Assembly: GCA_963827605.1 (NCBI GenBank) | Contig: CAWHBK010000003.1 | Coordinates: 124,001-188,000 of the forward strand | Direction of reading: 5' to 3' | Source: DSYU01 sp963827605 | GTDB lineage: Bacteria > Chloroflexota > Anaerolineae > Anaerolineales > Anaerolineaceae | DNA length: 64,000 nt | Shown: piece by piece, positions 34,824 to 48,308 of the stretch | Layout: the number at the start of each line of letters is the position of its first letter | Numbering within the stretch: position 1 is the stretch's first letter | The notes under the pieces: model-generated | The model's database searches: none | Seen by the model: the letters and a program-made list of their open reading frames with translations, nothing else | What the model was told of the DNA's origin: nothing | Position numbers and translations under genes: made by a program

Positions 34824-35621
34824 ATGACGCCTCGGTTTCCCGCTTCGCTGCGCGTAATTGGCCGGTCGGTGGTCGACTGGTGGGATAGTTGGATGGATAT
34901 GGTGCTGGTGTCTATCGTGTGGTTTCTGGCCCAGATCACCATCGTTTTCGGCCCACCGGCTACCTTTGGTTATTACTACGTGGTGCATGATATGATGAAT
35001 GGCCAGTCGGTGGGGCTGCGCGGGATGATTGAGGGCGCGCGCCTCTACTTTGGGAAGGCCTGGCAGTGGGGCGCGGTCAATCTGCTGGTGTTATTCGTTA
35101 CCGGGTTCGCGGGTTGGTTTTACATCAATGTTAATGCAGTCTGGGGACTGTATGCGGAAATCCTGGTCCTGATGATCGGGTATCTATGGTTTTGTACCCA
35201 GTTTTACGGTTTGGCCTATTTTATGGAACTGGAGAACAAAAACCTGTATCTCGCGCTGAAAAACGGTTTGCTAACCACCCTGGCCGCGCCCTTTTTTACC
35301 GTGGTGATCATGATTTTCGCGGGAGTGGTGGCTGTGTTGAGCATCGTGATCATCCTTCCGATTTTCCTGGGCTTGCCGGGACTGATTCCGGTACTGGGCT
35401 ACCGCGGAATGCAAGATCGCCTGGTGGCTTTTGGCCTGCGCCAACGCGAAAAGACCCCCAAGGAGATCGAGGCTGAGCAAGGCGCGCGAATATTTGTACC
35501 GGAGTTTGACCGAAAAAACGAATCGAGTGGCTCAGTTCGCGACAGCAGTCGGGGGGCTGGAAGCAGCCCGGCGGGCGAAGACGTCTCGAATGGCGAAGGG
35601 CAGGTAGAGCAAAAGAAATAA
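34824..35621 (+). CDS. YesL/DUF624-like membrane protein
   Basis: 265 residues. N-terminal pattern RVIGRSVVDWWDSWMDMVLVSIVWFLAQITIVFGPPATFGYYYVVHDM is typical of the DUF624/YesL group, with five to six membrane segments in total. The last 60 residues are a charged, Ser/Glu-rich cytoplasmic tail. The function of the group is unknown, though in Firmicutes it often accompanies sugar uptake genes. Its final 90 nt overlap, tail to tail, with the end of the next gene on the other strand, where this frame encodes the low-complexity tail. Confidence 0.72.
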   Translation: MTPRFPASLRVIGRSVVDWWDSWMDMVLVSIVWFLAQITIVFGPPATFGYYYVVHDMMNGQSVGLRGMIEGARLYFGKAWQWGAVNLLVLFVTGFAGWFYINVNAVWGLYAEILVLMIGYLWFCTQFYGLAYFMELENKNLYLALKNGLLTTLAAPFFTVVIMIFAGVVAVLSIVIILPIFLGLPGLIPVLGYRGMQDRLVAFGLRQREKTPKEIEAEQGARIFVPEFDRKNESSGSVRDSSRGAGSSPAGEDVSNGEGQVEQKK

Positions 35622-36305
35622 CCCGAACCCGATGGCCTCCAACGACAGGAGATACCACGGCCACGGTCCAAGAACGTCAATCAGGCTGGCAGTCTCCGGC
35701 TTATGGGCGATAAACATATAATTGCTGCTGATCAGTGCGTTGACAATGCCAACGAACAGCATATAGACGTTGCTCCACACCAGCACGCGCCCATAAGAAC
35801 GCCAGGTTGGACGGTATCCTTCTACCAGGGTCATATATAGGGCGGCGCTGACGATCAGGCCGTGTGAAATGAACGTCTGAAAGTAGCGAAAGTGTGGGAA
35901 AACATACGCTCCCAGGTCGGGGGTCAGGATAGCCTGGAGCGCGCCGCCGATGCCCAGGAAATACGCGAACTCGTAAATCTTGTAGCTGCGTTTGACCAGC
36001 ATATAGGCCGACAAATAGACGAAAACACTGCACAGGTGCAGCGGGAGCATGGTCTGCAGCGTCCACTGCCCGGTGGCAAGATTCCAGATATGCCACGCCA
36101 GTTCATTGACAATCAGCAAGGCTGCCATTGAGTAGCGCAACACGCGCGAGGTGCGTAAAAATCGGGGCGTTTCTGGTTTGCCGCGGCGGCGCAGGACTAA
36201 AAAGCTGAGATTTAACAGCAGGATGACGATAATCGCAGCCCAATGCGTAGCTGAGAATAAAACAAATGGTCCCCCAGTGGGGTCTTTGATGAAGAATTCA
36301 TTCAT
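35532..36305 (-). CDS. YwaF/TIGR02206-type integral membrane protein
   Basis: 257 residues with seven hydrophobic segments. It matches the YwaF family by FSATHWAAIIVILLLN at the start, ELAWHIWNLATGQW, LPLHLCSVFVYLSAYML, FAYFLGIGGALQAILTPDL and FRYFQTFISHGLIVSAALYMT. The H-L-C and S-H-G histidines are the family's conserved polar residues. Function unknown. The C-terminal 30 codons overlap the convergent DUF624-like gene by 90 nt. Confidence 0.82.
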   Translation of the reverse strand: MNEFFIKDPTGGPFVLFSATHWAAIIVILLLNLSFLVLRRRGKPETPRFLRTSRVLRYSMAALLIVNELAWHIWNLATGQWTLQTMLPLHLCSVFVYLSAYMLVKRSYKIYEFAYFLGIGGALQAILTPDLGAYVFPHFRYFQTFISHGLIVSAALYMTLVEGYRPTWRSYGRVLVWSNVYMLFVGIVNALISSNYMFIAHKPETASLIDVLGPWPWYLLSLEAIGFGLFLLLYLPFAIRDVFARRAASSPPTAVAN

Positions 36306-36479
36306 GATTGGGTGATCCTAAAACGGGCGAGGATAATGAAATTGTATTGAGAAAACTATTTTCCGCAAGGCATGGGATTATTTCTGCCTGACGCTGCTTG
36401 CCTATGCTATACTTTACGGATCAAGATCGCTTTTCCCTGTACTGGATGATAAAAAGATACCCACAAATAAGGATTTCCT

Positions 36480-37130
36480 ATGGGCCATTACGAAATAAAC
36501 CACGATCCGACCCCAATCCGTTTGTTTAAATCCGATTTTCTGGAATTCTTCACCCATATTTCGCCCGTGGCGGTCACAATCATCTGGCTGCCGTTTGCCG
36601 GGTATATGCTGATCAGCGAGATCCTTTCCGGGCTGGCGCGCCAGACCAGCCTATGGTACGTTCTGGCGGCATTTTTGACTGGTCTTTTCTTGTGGACATT
36701 CGCGGAATACAACCTGCATCGTTTTGTTTTTCATTACCCGCCCAGAACTCCCGCCCAGGAGCGCATCACATACCTGTTCCATGGCATCCACCATCACCAG
36801 CCGCAGTGCAAGACCCGCCTGGTGATGCCGCCGGCGGTCAGCATACCGCTCTCCGCGCTATTTTACGCTTTATTCAGCCTGGTGGTGGGGCGGCTGCTGG
36901 GCCTGCCGCATTGGGTGCACCCCATGGTGGGTGGGTTTACCCTGGGTTACCTGGCCTACGACCTGATCCATTACGCCACGCATCACTTCCCCATGCATTC
37001 GGGCATTGGCCGCTACTTGAAGCGCTACCATCTGAAGCACCATTACAAAACCCCCAACCAGCGCTTTGGCGTCAGCTCGCCGTTGTGGGATATTGTGTAT
37101 GGCACCAAGCCCCAGGAAGCTCATTCGTAA
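36480..37130 (+). CDS. Fatty acid hydroxylase/sterol desaturase family protein
   Basis: 216 residues, four membrane helices, with the di-iron histidine clusters of the family: NLHRFVFHY, HGIHHHQPQ, HYATHHFPMHS and KRYHLKHHYKTPNQRFGVSSPLWD. The compact size and this motif set fit fatty acid alpha-hydroxylase (FA2H/Scs7-like) members, which hydroxylate acyl chains using O2. An O2-dependent enzyme would suggest at least microaerobic life. AAGGA lies 7 nt before the ATG. Divergent from the YwaF-type gene. Confidence 0.85.
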   Translation: MGHYEINHDPTPIRLFKSDFLEFFTHISPVAVTIIWLPFAGYMLISEILSGLARQTSLWYVLAAFLTGLFLWTFAEYNLHRFVFHYPPRTPAQERITYLFHGIHHHQPQCKTRLVMPPAVSIPLSALFYALFSLVVGRLLGLPHWVHPMVGGFTLGYLAYDLIHYATHHFPMHSGIGRYLKRYHLKHHYKTPNQRFGVSSPLWDIVYGTKPQEAHS

Positions 37131-37144
37131 CAAGCAGGCCGCTT

Positions 37145-38746
37145 TTACCGCTCCCGCTTCCAATTCTTTAGTACTTCCTTAATACGCGCCCACAGGCTGC
37201 TGGCCTGTTCAGCGTTGGGTTGTTCGACCGGATGGCGGCTGTAGCGGGCTTCGATGAAGGTGCCGGTCAGGCCGTGCAGTTCCTGGTCAACCTCGGGGAT
37301 TGCCTCGCGCAGGCGGTCTTCGTACTGGTAGGGGGTTTGGGAGGGCTTGCGTTCCAGACCCTGCTGACCACCCATGGCTACCAGGTTGAGATAGAAGAAG
37401 ATAATCTTCTCGCGCGGGTTCAGGCGATTGAAGTTGAACATACGGCGGATGGTTTGGGCGGGCGATGCCATGCGTTGGGCGCGCATGCGCTGGATGCCGG
37501 TCTGCACCAGCGCGGCAAGCTGACGGTTGGCGCCTCTGAGCCACTTCCAAAAACCATCCCAGGCCTTGTTGACCCAGCGGAACAGGGGAAAGCCGGTGAT
37601 GGCTTTCCACAGCACCGCGTTCTGCGAAAGGTAAAAGCGCAGCGCGAAGAAGATCACTGCCAGGAAGATGATCCAGAAAGCCAGCGAGCGTAAAAATTCC
37701 AGCCAGGCGATGGGGGGTTGGGATGGGCCCCCTATGAGAAGGGGCATGCTCGGCTGCTCGGGTTGCGGAGCTCCTTGCGTGCCGCTCAGTTTGAAGAGGG
37801 ATAGGCACAGCGTAAAAGGCAGGGCGATCAACATCATCAGGATGGATGCGGCGCGCAGGAGTAGGTTCACCGCATAGCGCAGCACGTCGAACAGGCCGAT
37901 CGAGTATTCGGTGGGCAAAAAGAAAACCAGGATGGCCAAAAAGAGGAAGAAAAACAAGCTGTAGCGCAGCCAGTTTTTGGCCAGGTTCGGGCTGATCGGC
38001 ATTTTTTGCCAGAGCCAGCGAATGCGCAGCAGGGCAAACTGAGTCTGGCTGAGCAGGATCAGGGCGATGATGAAATAGGCCAGTACGTTAACCACCGGAG
38101 CGTAATATCCCGGGGGCGGTTTGCCAATCGAGCGGAACAGCGTTGTGGCGTCTACCCGGGATAAAGCCGCCATCAGCACAACCAATGATCCGATGATAAA
38201 GATGCGGGTTGAGATGCGCTGGCGGACATCGTGCAGGGCGTTTTGCAGCTTGCCCAATTCGTCCCAACGGGTGTCCATATCGCGCTCATACAAGCTTTCC
38301 AAATCACTCGCGTACCCCAGGCTGTTTACCCATACCAGCCCGGCGATGAATAACGCCAGGATATATTCACCGTTAAAGAAATTTTCCAGGAAATTGGCCT
38401 GCCAGAGGGGCAGATCTTGCAGCAGTTGGGCCGGTCCGCGGATGAGGTAGATGAACATCTTCAACGCCACGGCAATCGCGACCCACTCGGACAGGTGGAA
38501 GATAATCCGCTCCCGGCCTTCCAGCTCTCTGGCGTGATCGCGGGTGACCATGGCTTCTATCGCGATCACCAGGCTGGCCCATACCAGGTAGCCGCCGCGC
38601 CAGCCGGGTACGATACGCTCTCCCAAAAGCACAACACCAATGGCAATGATCATCATCATGATGACGACCATCACTTTACCAATCAGGATGTTGTGTCCGA
38701 GGCTGTTGCGCACATTCGTAAGCAAGTCGTAGGAGGTTTTATTCAT
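37145..38746 (-). CDS. DUF4129-containing membrane protein of the MoxR-DUF58 cluster
   Basis: 533 residues from ATG at 38746; the frame is open 40 codons further up but overlaps the DUF58 gene there. About eleven hydrophobic segments precede a soluble C-terminal domain of about 110 residues (NPREKIIFFYLNLVAMGGQQGLERKPSQTPYQYEDRLREAIP), which matches DUF4129. The usual transglutaminase core, often fused before DUF4129, is missing. The gene order MoxR, DUF58, DUF4129 is widespread and thought to build or fold membrane or secreted complexes; the molecular role is not settled. Confidence 0.75.
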   Translation of the reverse strand: MNKTSYDLLTNVRNSLGHNILIGKVMVVIMMMIIAIGVVLLGERIVPGWRGGYLVWASLVIAIEAMVTRDHARELEGRERIIFHLSEWVAIAVALKMFIYLIRGPAQLLQDLPLWQANFLENFFNGEYILALFIAGLVWVNSLGYASDLESLYERDMDTRWDELGKLQNALHDVRQRISTRIFIIGSLVVLMAALSRVDATTLFRSIGKPPPGYYAPVVNVLAYFIIALILLSQTQFALLRIRWLWQKMPISPNLAKNWLRYSLFFFLFLAILVFFLPTEYSIGLFDVLRYAVNLLLRAASILMMLIALPFTLCLSLFKLSGTQGAPQPEQPSMPLLIGGPSQPPIAWLEFLRSLAFWIIFLAVIFFALRFYLSQNAVLWKAITGFPLFRWVNKAWDGFWKWLRGANRQLAALVQTGIQRMRAQRMASPAQTIRRMFNFNRLNPREKIIFFYLNLVAMGGQQGLERKPSQTPYQYEDRLREAIPEVDQELHGLTGTFIEARYSRHPVEQPNAEQASSLWARIKEVLKNWKRER

Positions 38747-38757
38747 CGATCTCTTTT

Positions 38758-39947
38758 CTAGCCCCTCCAGATATCCAGGTCTTTCTCGCTGCGGAAAATG
38801 TGAACCGGGATGCCCAACAGCTTGCTCTGCTGGGCGGCCTGGCGATGATTGGGGTGTTCTCCGCAAAGCATCAGTACCGGGTTGATCCCAGCCCGGCGCG
38901 CGGCGAGCAGCTCATCGAACAGCGCCCGGTCGGCGGAGCCGCTGATCACCAGCATGGTGGTGCCCCAGGGCAGGTGCACGCGCTGATTGCGCAGCATGCC
39001 GGGGAACGGCTCAATCTCGACGGCGCGGATGCGCGCCAGGATTTCCAGGATGCGCATCAGGTGCGCGCGGCCTTTGTGGGCGCGAAGCGGAACGGGGCGG
39101 CTGTCGGCCGACAGCGGGTCCAGCCCGTGGGCCATCAGCCCGGTCGACTGGCGCTGGGCGATGATCCAGTTGGCCAGGGATGCGGCCACGATGATGGCCA
39201 GCTCGGTCGCGTCGAAGTGCGTGCGCAGCTGGTAATCTTGCAGGTTAAGGTTCAGGAAGATGGCGGTTTCCAGGGCGATCGAAGGCTCGAACAGCTTGGT
39301 TTGCAGGCGCCCGGCTGTAGCGCTGGCCTTCCAGTCGATGCGGCGCAGCGAATCGCCGCTCTGGTAATCCCGCTTGCCGATCGGACGGGTCGGGTCTTCG
39401 AAGATGGGCTGTTTATGGCGCATGGTACCCATGGGCGAACGCGAGGGTAGCTTTACCTCACTCAGCGGAATCACGCGCGGGTAGACCGTCAGGTGGTCGG
39501 TGGCGCCTTCACTCTGGCGCTCCGAGCTCATTCCCAGCAGATCGCCGGAGGAGATATGCAGCGGGCCGATGGTGTAATAGCCGCGTTTGTGCGGTGCGCA
39601 GGTTATACGATAGGCGAGTTTTTTCGCGCGGGCCCAGGCTGATTACCTGCGAAAAGCTGCTGGTCTCGGCGACTTCGATCGGGTAGAAATCCTGCACGCG
39701 CAGCCAGACGGCCGGCAGCAGGCTGCCGTTGCGCAGATCTAACTGCACCGGGATGGTTTCGCCCGGAAATGCCTTGTGATCGTACTTGCGCGATGAAGAT
39801 CAGGCGGTTGACGACCCGGCTCGTCCACCAGCGCCCAAGCAACTGGGCGCCTACAAACAGGTACAGCAGCACAACGACAAAGGTCTCGCGGGTTATGATC
39901 GCCAGGAGGATCAGGACAAAGAGAAAAGCCGTAAACGCGTCGCCCAT
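38758..39947 (-). CDS. DUF58 (vWA-like) protein, two frameshifts
   Basis: About 395 residues after repair. Two membrane helices begin the protein (AFLFVLILLAIITRETFVVVLLYLFVG), then a beta domain (FPGETIPVQLDLRNGSLLPAVWLRVQDFYP) and the DUF58 core RPIGKRDYQSGDSLRRIDWKASA, ending in a vWA-like half (MLVISGSADRALFDELLAARRAG). The given sequence changes frame near 39784 (one extra base between IFIAQ and YDHKAFPGE) and in the six-A run at about 39625. Both are single extra bases. The gene lies between moxR and the DUF4129 protein, all in one direction. Confidence 0.82.
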
Positions 39948-39992
39948 ATTTCGCAGGCCGGTGGAAAAATCGGCTTTCCAGCCGGGAGAATA

Positions 39993-40944
<952 letters not shown>

Positions 40945-41036
40945 ATGCTACCCCTGAATACCGCGGGTTTCCGCTGGCCCGGGAAAATTTTGGAGGGCGT
41001 CTTTGTTATTGTGGAGAGTTTACCACAACGTTCTTG

Positions 41037-41648
41037 TTACGGTAAAACGGAGCTTTCAATGATATGTAGAAAAGCGCTGACAACCTGCGGGTTGAACATT
41101 TTCCCGCTCTCCTCGCGTATAAAGCGGACTGCCTCTTTCTCGGAAAAGGCCTTGCGGAAGGGCCGGTCGGAGCGGAGCGCGTCAAATACACCGGCGATGG
41201 AGACAACCTGGGCAGCCAGGGGGATTTCGTCGCCCTTCAATGCTTTTGGATACCCCAGGCCATCCCAGCGCTCGTGGTGATTGGAAATGATCTCGACTAC
41301 CGGCTTGAGGAATTCGATGGGGGCTAACATTTCCTTTGCGTACTGGATATGCTGGCGGACAATCATATATTCCGCTTCGGTTAAAGGTCCCTGTTTCTGC
41401 AAAATGGCATCCGGAACAGCCAGTTTTCCAATATCGTGCAGCAGCGCTCCACGCCGGATGTCATTCAAGTCTTTTTCGGGCACACCTAATTCGGTAGCGA
41501 GGAATACGGCCATTTGCGCCACCCGCTCACTGTGTCCGGCAGTCTCGTGATCCTTCAACGATAAAGCCCTGATCCATCCGGAGATGGTGGCATCGTAGGC
41601 TTTTTCTAATTCCAATTGCACGGCTTTCGGTGTGACATTTGCAGCCAT
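41037..41648 (-). CDS. HD-GYP domain protein
   Basis: 203 residues from ATG at 41648, with GGGAGG 6 nt before it. The HD-GYP core is complete: HSERVAQMAVFLA, LLHDIGKLAVPDAIL, MIVRQHIQYAKEML, ISNHHERWDGLGYPKALKGDEIPL and VSIAGVFDALRSDRPFRKAF. Members hydrolyse cyclic di-GMP or related dinucleotides; the GYP appears as GYP in LGYPK, so activity is plausible. There is no receiver or other sensor domain in front. A PilZ receptor further along the window is a possible partner in c-di-GMP signalling. Confidence 0.88.
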   Translation of the reverse strand: MAANVTPKAVQLELEKAYDATISGWIRALSLKDHETAGHSERVAQMAVFLATELGVPEKDLNDIRRGALLHDIGKLAVPDAILQKQGPLTEAEYMIVRQHIQYAKEMLAPIEFLKPVVEIISNHHERWDGLGYPKALKGDEIPLAAQVVSIAGVFDALRSDRPFRKAFSEKEAVRFIREESGKMFNPQVVSAFLHIIESSVLP

Positions 41649-41802
41649 TGGTACCTCCCTCGGCTTTTTCGAATGGGGAACGATGTGACAGAGTAAGTAT
41701 ACGCTAGAAAGGCCATAGGCTATAATTAATGCAACCATGAAAATTGCGCTCGTTCATCGCGCGCGCGTTTCATAGAAACCCAAACTGCCGGGACCCAATC
41801 GA

Positions 41803-44466
41803 ATGGAAACCATCCCAGAACATTTCAAAATCAAGTTAAACCCGCGCCCCAACCCAGAAGCGGTGATCAAGACCGATCATGCTCGTTTTACCGTGCTGAC
41901 CCCACGCCTGATCCGGATGGAGTGGAGCCCTGATGGGCAGTTTGAGGATCGCGCCAGCCAGGCTTTCTGGTTCCGCGCCCAACCAGTGCCGAAGTTTACG
42001 GTCAGCCGCCCGGAAGGCGAACTGGTGATCGAAACGGAAGCCCTGCGCCTGATCTACGAGACCGATGCGCCATTCTCCGCCAAGAGCCTGAAGGTGGAAC
42101 TCAAGGAGATGGATGCGACCTGGCATTACGGCGACCCGGACCCCGGCAACCTGCTTGGCACGGCGCGGACGGTGGATGAGGTGGATGGCGCAGCACCCGC
42201 TCAGCCTGGGGCTGATTTCACGCACCGGCTGGTCGGTAGTGGATGATTCGGCCAGCCTGGTATTTAACGAAGTGGGCTGGCTGGAGCGCGCGCGCACGCC
42301 GCCGCCGGACAGCTCGATCTGTACTTCCTCGGCTACGGCCATGATTACCTGGGCTGCCTGCGCGAGTTCAACCTGGTTTCCGGCGCGGTGCCGATGATCC
42401 CGCGCTTCATCCTGGGCAACTGGTGGAGCCGTTATTGGGAATATTCCGAGGCGGAGTTAAAACAGTTGATGAATGATTTCCAGGCACATGAAGTGCCGCT
42501 TTCGGTTTGTATTATCGATATGGATTGGCATATTACCAAGACCGGTAACGATTCAACCGGTTGGACCGGGTATACCTGGAACCGCAAGCTCTTCCCCGAC
42601 CCGGAAGGCATCCTGCGCTTCTTGCACGAGAAGGGTTTGAAGGCAGCGCTCAACCTGCACCCCGCCGAAGGCGTTCACCGGCACGAAGCGATGTATGCCG
42701 AAATGAGCACCGCGCTGGGCAGCGACCCGAAGCTGGGCGAGCCGGTGGAATTCGACATTACCAACCCGCATCTTTGTGGAAGCCTATTTCCGCATTTTGC
42801 ATCACCCGCAGGAAAAACGAGGCGTTGACTTCTGGTGGATGGATTGGCAGCAGGGCGCGCGCACGCGCCTATCTGGGCTGGATCCGCTGTGGTGGTTGAA
42901 CCACCTGCACTTCCTGGATCTGGGGCGGGATGGCAAGCGCCGCTCGTTCATCTTCTCGCGCTGGGGCGGGCTGGGCAACCACCGCTACCCGATCGGATTC
43001 TCGGGCGATTCGGTGGTGAGCTGGGCTTCGCTGGCTTTCCAACCCTATTTCACCGCCACGTCTTCCAATGTCAATTACGGCTGGTGGAGTCACGACATCG
43101 GCGGGCATATGGGTGGGGTTGAGGATGCGGAGCTGTATACGCGCTGGGTGCAGTTGGGCGTCTTCCTGCCGGTGCTGCGCCTGCACAGCACCAAGAATGC
43201 CTATCACGAGCGCGCTCCGTGGGGCTATGATGCCGAGACGCTTGTGGCGGCGCGGGCAGCCCTGCAGCTGCGCCATGCGCTGATCCCGTATCTTTACAGC
43301 ATGGCCTGGCGCTACCACCGCGACAGCATCCCGCCGCTGCTGCCGATGTATTACGAGCACCCCGAGCAGGAGGAAGCCTATGCCTGCCCGAACCAGTACC
43401 AGTTTGGCGACCAGCTGGTGGTTGCGCCGTTCATTTCTCCGCGAGATACCAGACACCCGCCTGAGCCGGGCCGTGGTCTGGCTGCCGGAAGGCGACTGGT
43501 ACAACTATTTCAACGGGCAGTACTTATACAGGCGACAGCTGGCATGCTCTGTACGGCACGCTGCGCGATGTGCCGGTGTTTGCCAAAGCGGGCGCAATTG
43601 TCCCGCAGGGACCGCTGGCAGGTTGGGACAATATCGAAGCGCCGGAACATCTGCTCGTGCACATATTCCCCGGTGCGGACGGAGCGTTCGAGCTGTACGA
43701 AGATGAGGGCAACAGCAACGCGTACCTGGACGGCGCATACGCGATCACTCCACTGGCGCAGAAATGGTCCGGAAACGGCACCACATTGACCATTGGACCG
43801 GCAGAAGGGACGCTGGATCTGCTGCCGCGGCAGCGACAGGTAGAACTGCTCTTCCGCGGTTTCAACGAACCCCGAGAGGTGGACGCGCGGTTGAACGGCG
43901 CTGCGTTAAAGGTGGCGGCCCATTACCATGCGGATAGCCATACCCTGGCCCTGACTGGCATTTCCCTGGCCCCCACCGATCGCCTGGAAGTGGCGCTGTC
44001 AGCGCAAGGCGACCTGGCCAATCGGGACGATGCGCGCCTGGCCACCTGCCTGAAGATGCTAAAACATTTCAAGCTGGAGACGGGCGCTAAGGCCAGCATC
44101 GCTGCCGAGCTGCCCGGCCTGATCGAAGCGCCTGCCCGGGCAGCGCGCTACCTGCCGCTGTTAACCGAGAGCCAGCTGCGCGCCCTGCTGGAAGTAATCA
44201 CCGGCGCGGGTCTGGATATCACCGAAAGTACCGGCGACCCGCTGGTGGTGGTGTGGAACAACCACAACGATGAAAAGATCACGCAGTTGTTTGCACTTGC
44301 GCGCACGCATCACTGGTGGCGTTACCCGGAACGGCACCCCTGGGCCAGCGAACCGGCTCCACGCTTCATGGCTTACCGCCCGAAAGCCGATTTTGGCGAG
44401 CACAATCCCTGGGTGGTGCAGTTGAACTACTTCGGGCAGAGCACAATCAGGATCGAAGGAAAGTAG
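41803..44466 (+). CDS. Glycoside hydrolase family 31 alpha-glucosidase, about five frameshifts
   Basis: About 886 residues after repair. An N-terminal beta-sandwich (FTVLTPRLIRMEWSPDG) is followed by the GH31 barrel: PMIPRFILGNWWSRYWEYSE, CIIDMDWHITKTG, GVDFWWMDWQQG (nucleophile aspartate), IFSRWGGLGNHRYPIGFSGD (acid/base aspartate), YGWWSHDIGGHMGG, then DVPVFAKAGAIVPQG and a C-terminal sandwich. A helical extension of about 150 residues follows. Frame changes occur near 42190, 42306, 42772, 43447 and 43532. Four are single extra bases; the one at 42306 is a missing base or two extra. No signal peptide. Action on alpha-linked glucose or xylose units is expected from the family. Confidence 0.82.
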
Positions 44467-44475
44467 ACGCTAGTT

Positions 44476-44519
44476 TCCTGTCATCCGTTTGCGCGGTACC
44501 GCGCAAACGGATGACAGGA
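44476..44519. repeat. Perfect 22-bp palindrome after the GH31 gene
   Basis: A continuous inverted repeat with no unpaired centre, left arm 44476-44497 and right arm 44498-44519, centred on GCGGTACCGC. It begins 10 nt after the GH31 stop. It could fold as a cruciform or hairpin and act as a terminator, but there is no T-run on either side. Confidence 0.8.
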
Positions 44520-44576
44520 TGAATATCCATTCGGGTCGTATATAACACATTCTATTTATGGGGGAGGGTATCTTTC

Positions 44577-44969
44577 ATGGATCTTACACTAACCACCCCG
44601 GCATTATTGTTCCCGGCCATTTCGCTGCTCTTGCTGGCCTATACCAACCGTTTTCTTACCCTGGCGTCGTTGATCCGCGAGCTGCACCGCAGCTATAAGG
44701 ACAACCCGGAAGAGATCATCATGGCGCAGTTATCCAACCTGCGCTACCGGGTCAAGCTGATCCGCAATATGCAGATCTACGGCGTATCCAGTTTCTTTGG
44801 CTGCGTGCTGTGCATGCTGGTGCTGTTTGCCGGGCAGGAAATTCTCGGTCAGGTGATCTTTGGCATCAGCCTGCTGCTGTTAATGGTGTCGCTGGCGTTG
44901 TCCCTGCGCGAGGTGCAAATCTCGGTGGACGCGCTGAACTTCCGCTTGAGCGATCTGGAGAAGCGCTAG
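44577..44969 (+). CDS. DUF2721-family membrane protein
   Basis: 130 residues, three membrane helices, with the DUF2721 pattern: LTTPALLFPAISLLLLAYTNRFLTLASLIREL near the start, a charged middle (LSNLRYRVKLIRNMQIYGVSSFF) and the end SLREVQISVDALNFRLSDLE. Strong ribosome site GGGGGAGGG. The function of the family is unknown. It sits between the GH31 palindrome and a convergent hydrolase gene. Confidence 0.85.
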   Translation: MDLTLTTPALLFPAISLLLLAYTNRFLTLASLIRELHRSYKDNPEEIIMAQLSNLRYRVKLIRNMQIYGVSSFFGCVLCMLVLFAGQEILGQVIFGISLLLLMVSLALSLREVQISVDALNFRLSDLEKR

Positions 44970-45026
44970 GATCCTTGCAGCGTGGCATATCCGCCTCCCC
45001 TGATATTTGCCAAGAAGGCAGCTCTG

Positions 45027-45965
45027 CTATCGTTCTGGGACCGCTGCCGGGCTGTCTTCGCGCTGGATGCCAGCAACTACGAGAAAATCTTCGAGCTTCT
45101 GTTCGTACTCCACTGGATTTCTCCAGAGCGCCTCGGCATGCCCGGCGTTGGGAGCCAGGTAGAGCATGCGCACGCCGCGCGTTTTGGCGTTGTACAGGTC
45201 GATGCTCATTTGGGGCAGGATATAGCGGTCGTTCTGCCCGTGGCTGAAGAAGACCGGGGTTTCTACCTGTGAAATTGCGCGGATAGGGGAAGCTTCTTCG
45301 AACGTCCAGCCGGCCATGCGCCGGACGAAAAAGTTGGCCAGGTTAAGCAGGGGGAACGGCGGCAGGTGGTAATCCTGGCGCATCCGGTAGGTAAGCAGAT
45401 CGTTCAAGTTTGAATACGGGCAGTCGGCGATGGCAAAGGCAATGCGCGGGTCGATGGCCGCGTGCTGTAACGTGGTCACCGCGCCAAGCGAAACCCCGGC
45501 TGTGCCGATGATGCCGCCGGGATCCAGGCGGGAGAAAGCCCAGTCCACCACCGTTTTAAGGTCCTGCTTTTCATAGTAGCCGAAGGAGGTGTTTGGACCG
45601 CCGCTGCGCCCGTGATGACGGATATCATATAACAGCACGTTGAACCCGCGCTTGCGGAACAGCCCGGCGTAGATGACCATCCCATATAGACTCCAGGTGA
45701 TTCCGTGAGTCAGTACGATGGTGCGCTGCGAGCCCGGCAGGGGATGGTAGACGGCTGCCAGATCATAGCCAAAGGGCGAGCGGATGCGCACCTCTTCCTT
45801 GGGCCATGGTAGATATTCTGCTTCAATCAGGCGGCCGGTCTCCACTTCCCTGCGCCGGGTTTCCTCGAACGGAGTAACTTGTGGGTAGATCACCATGCGC
45901 GCGAAATGATAGCCGCCGGCCAGAAGGAAGAGGAAAAATGTGACAATGAATAAGATTAGAGGCAT
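45027..45965 (-). CDS. Membrane-anchored alpha/beta hydrolase
   Basis: 312 residues with an N-terminal anchor (ILFIVTFFLFLLAGGYHFA). Alpha/beta hydrolase signs are the oxyanion segment VLTHGITWSLYGM, nucleophile elbow GTAGVSLGAVT, aspartate in FFSHGQNDRYI and histidine in APNAGHAEA. The layout resembles the YqkD/BAAT-like serine hydrolases of unknown substrate. Ends 57 nt from the convergent DUF2721 gene. Confidence 0.82.
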   Translation of the reverse strand: MPLILFIVTFFLFLLAGGYHFARMVIYPQVTPFEETRRREVETGRLIEAEYLPWPKEEVRIRSPFGYDLAAVYHPLPGSQRTIVLTHGITWSLYGMVIYAGLFRKRGFNVLLYDIRHHGRSGGPNTSFGYYEKQDLKTVVDWAFSRLDPGGIIGTAGVSLGAVTTLQHAAIDPRIAFAIADCPYSNLNDLLTYRMRQDYHLPPFPLLNLANFFVRRMAGWTFEEASPIRAISQVETPVFFSHGQNDRYILPQMSIDLYNAKTRGVRMLYLAPNAGHAEALWRNPVEYEQKLEDFLVVAGIQREDSPAAVPER

Positions 45966-46041
45966 GTAATTACCGCGGTTTTGAGAGGAATGTGGGATAA
46001 ACGTGCAGTGCGCGAAGCGGGAGCCGAACAGGTTGCCAATT

Positions 46042-48299
<2,258 letters not shown>

Positions 48300-48308
48300 A
48301 TTTGTTCC

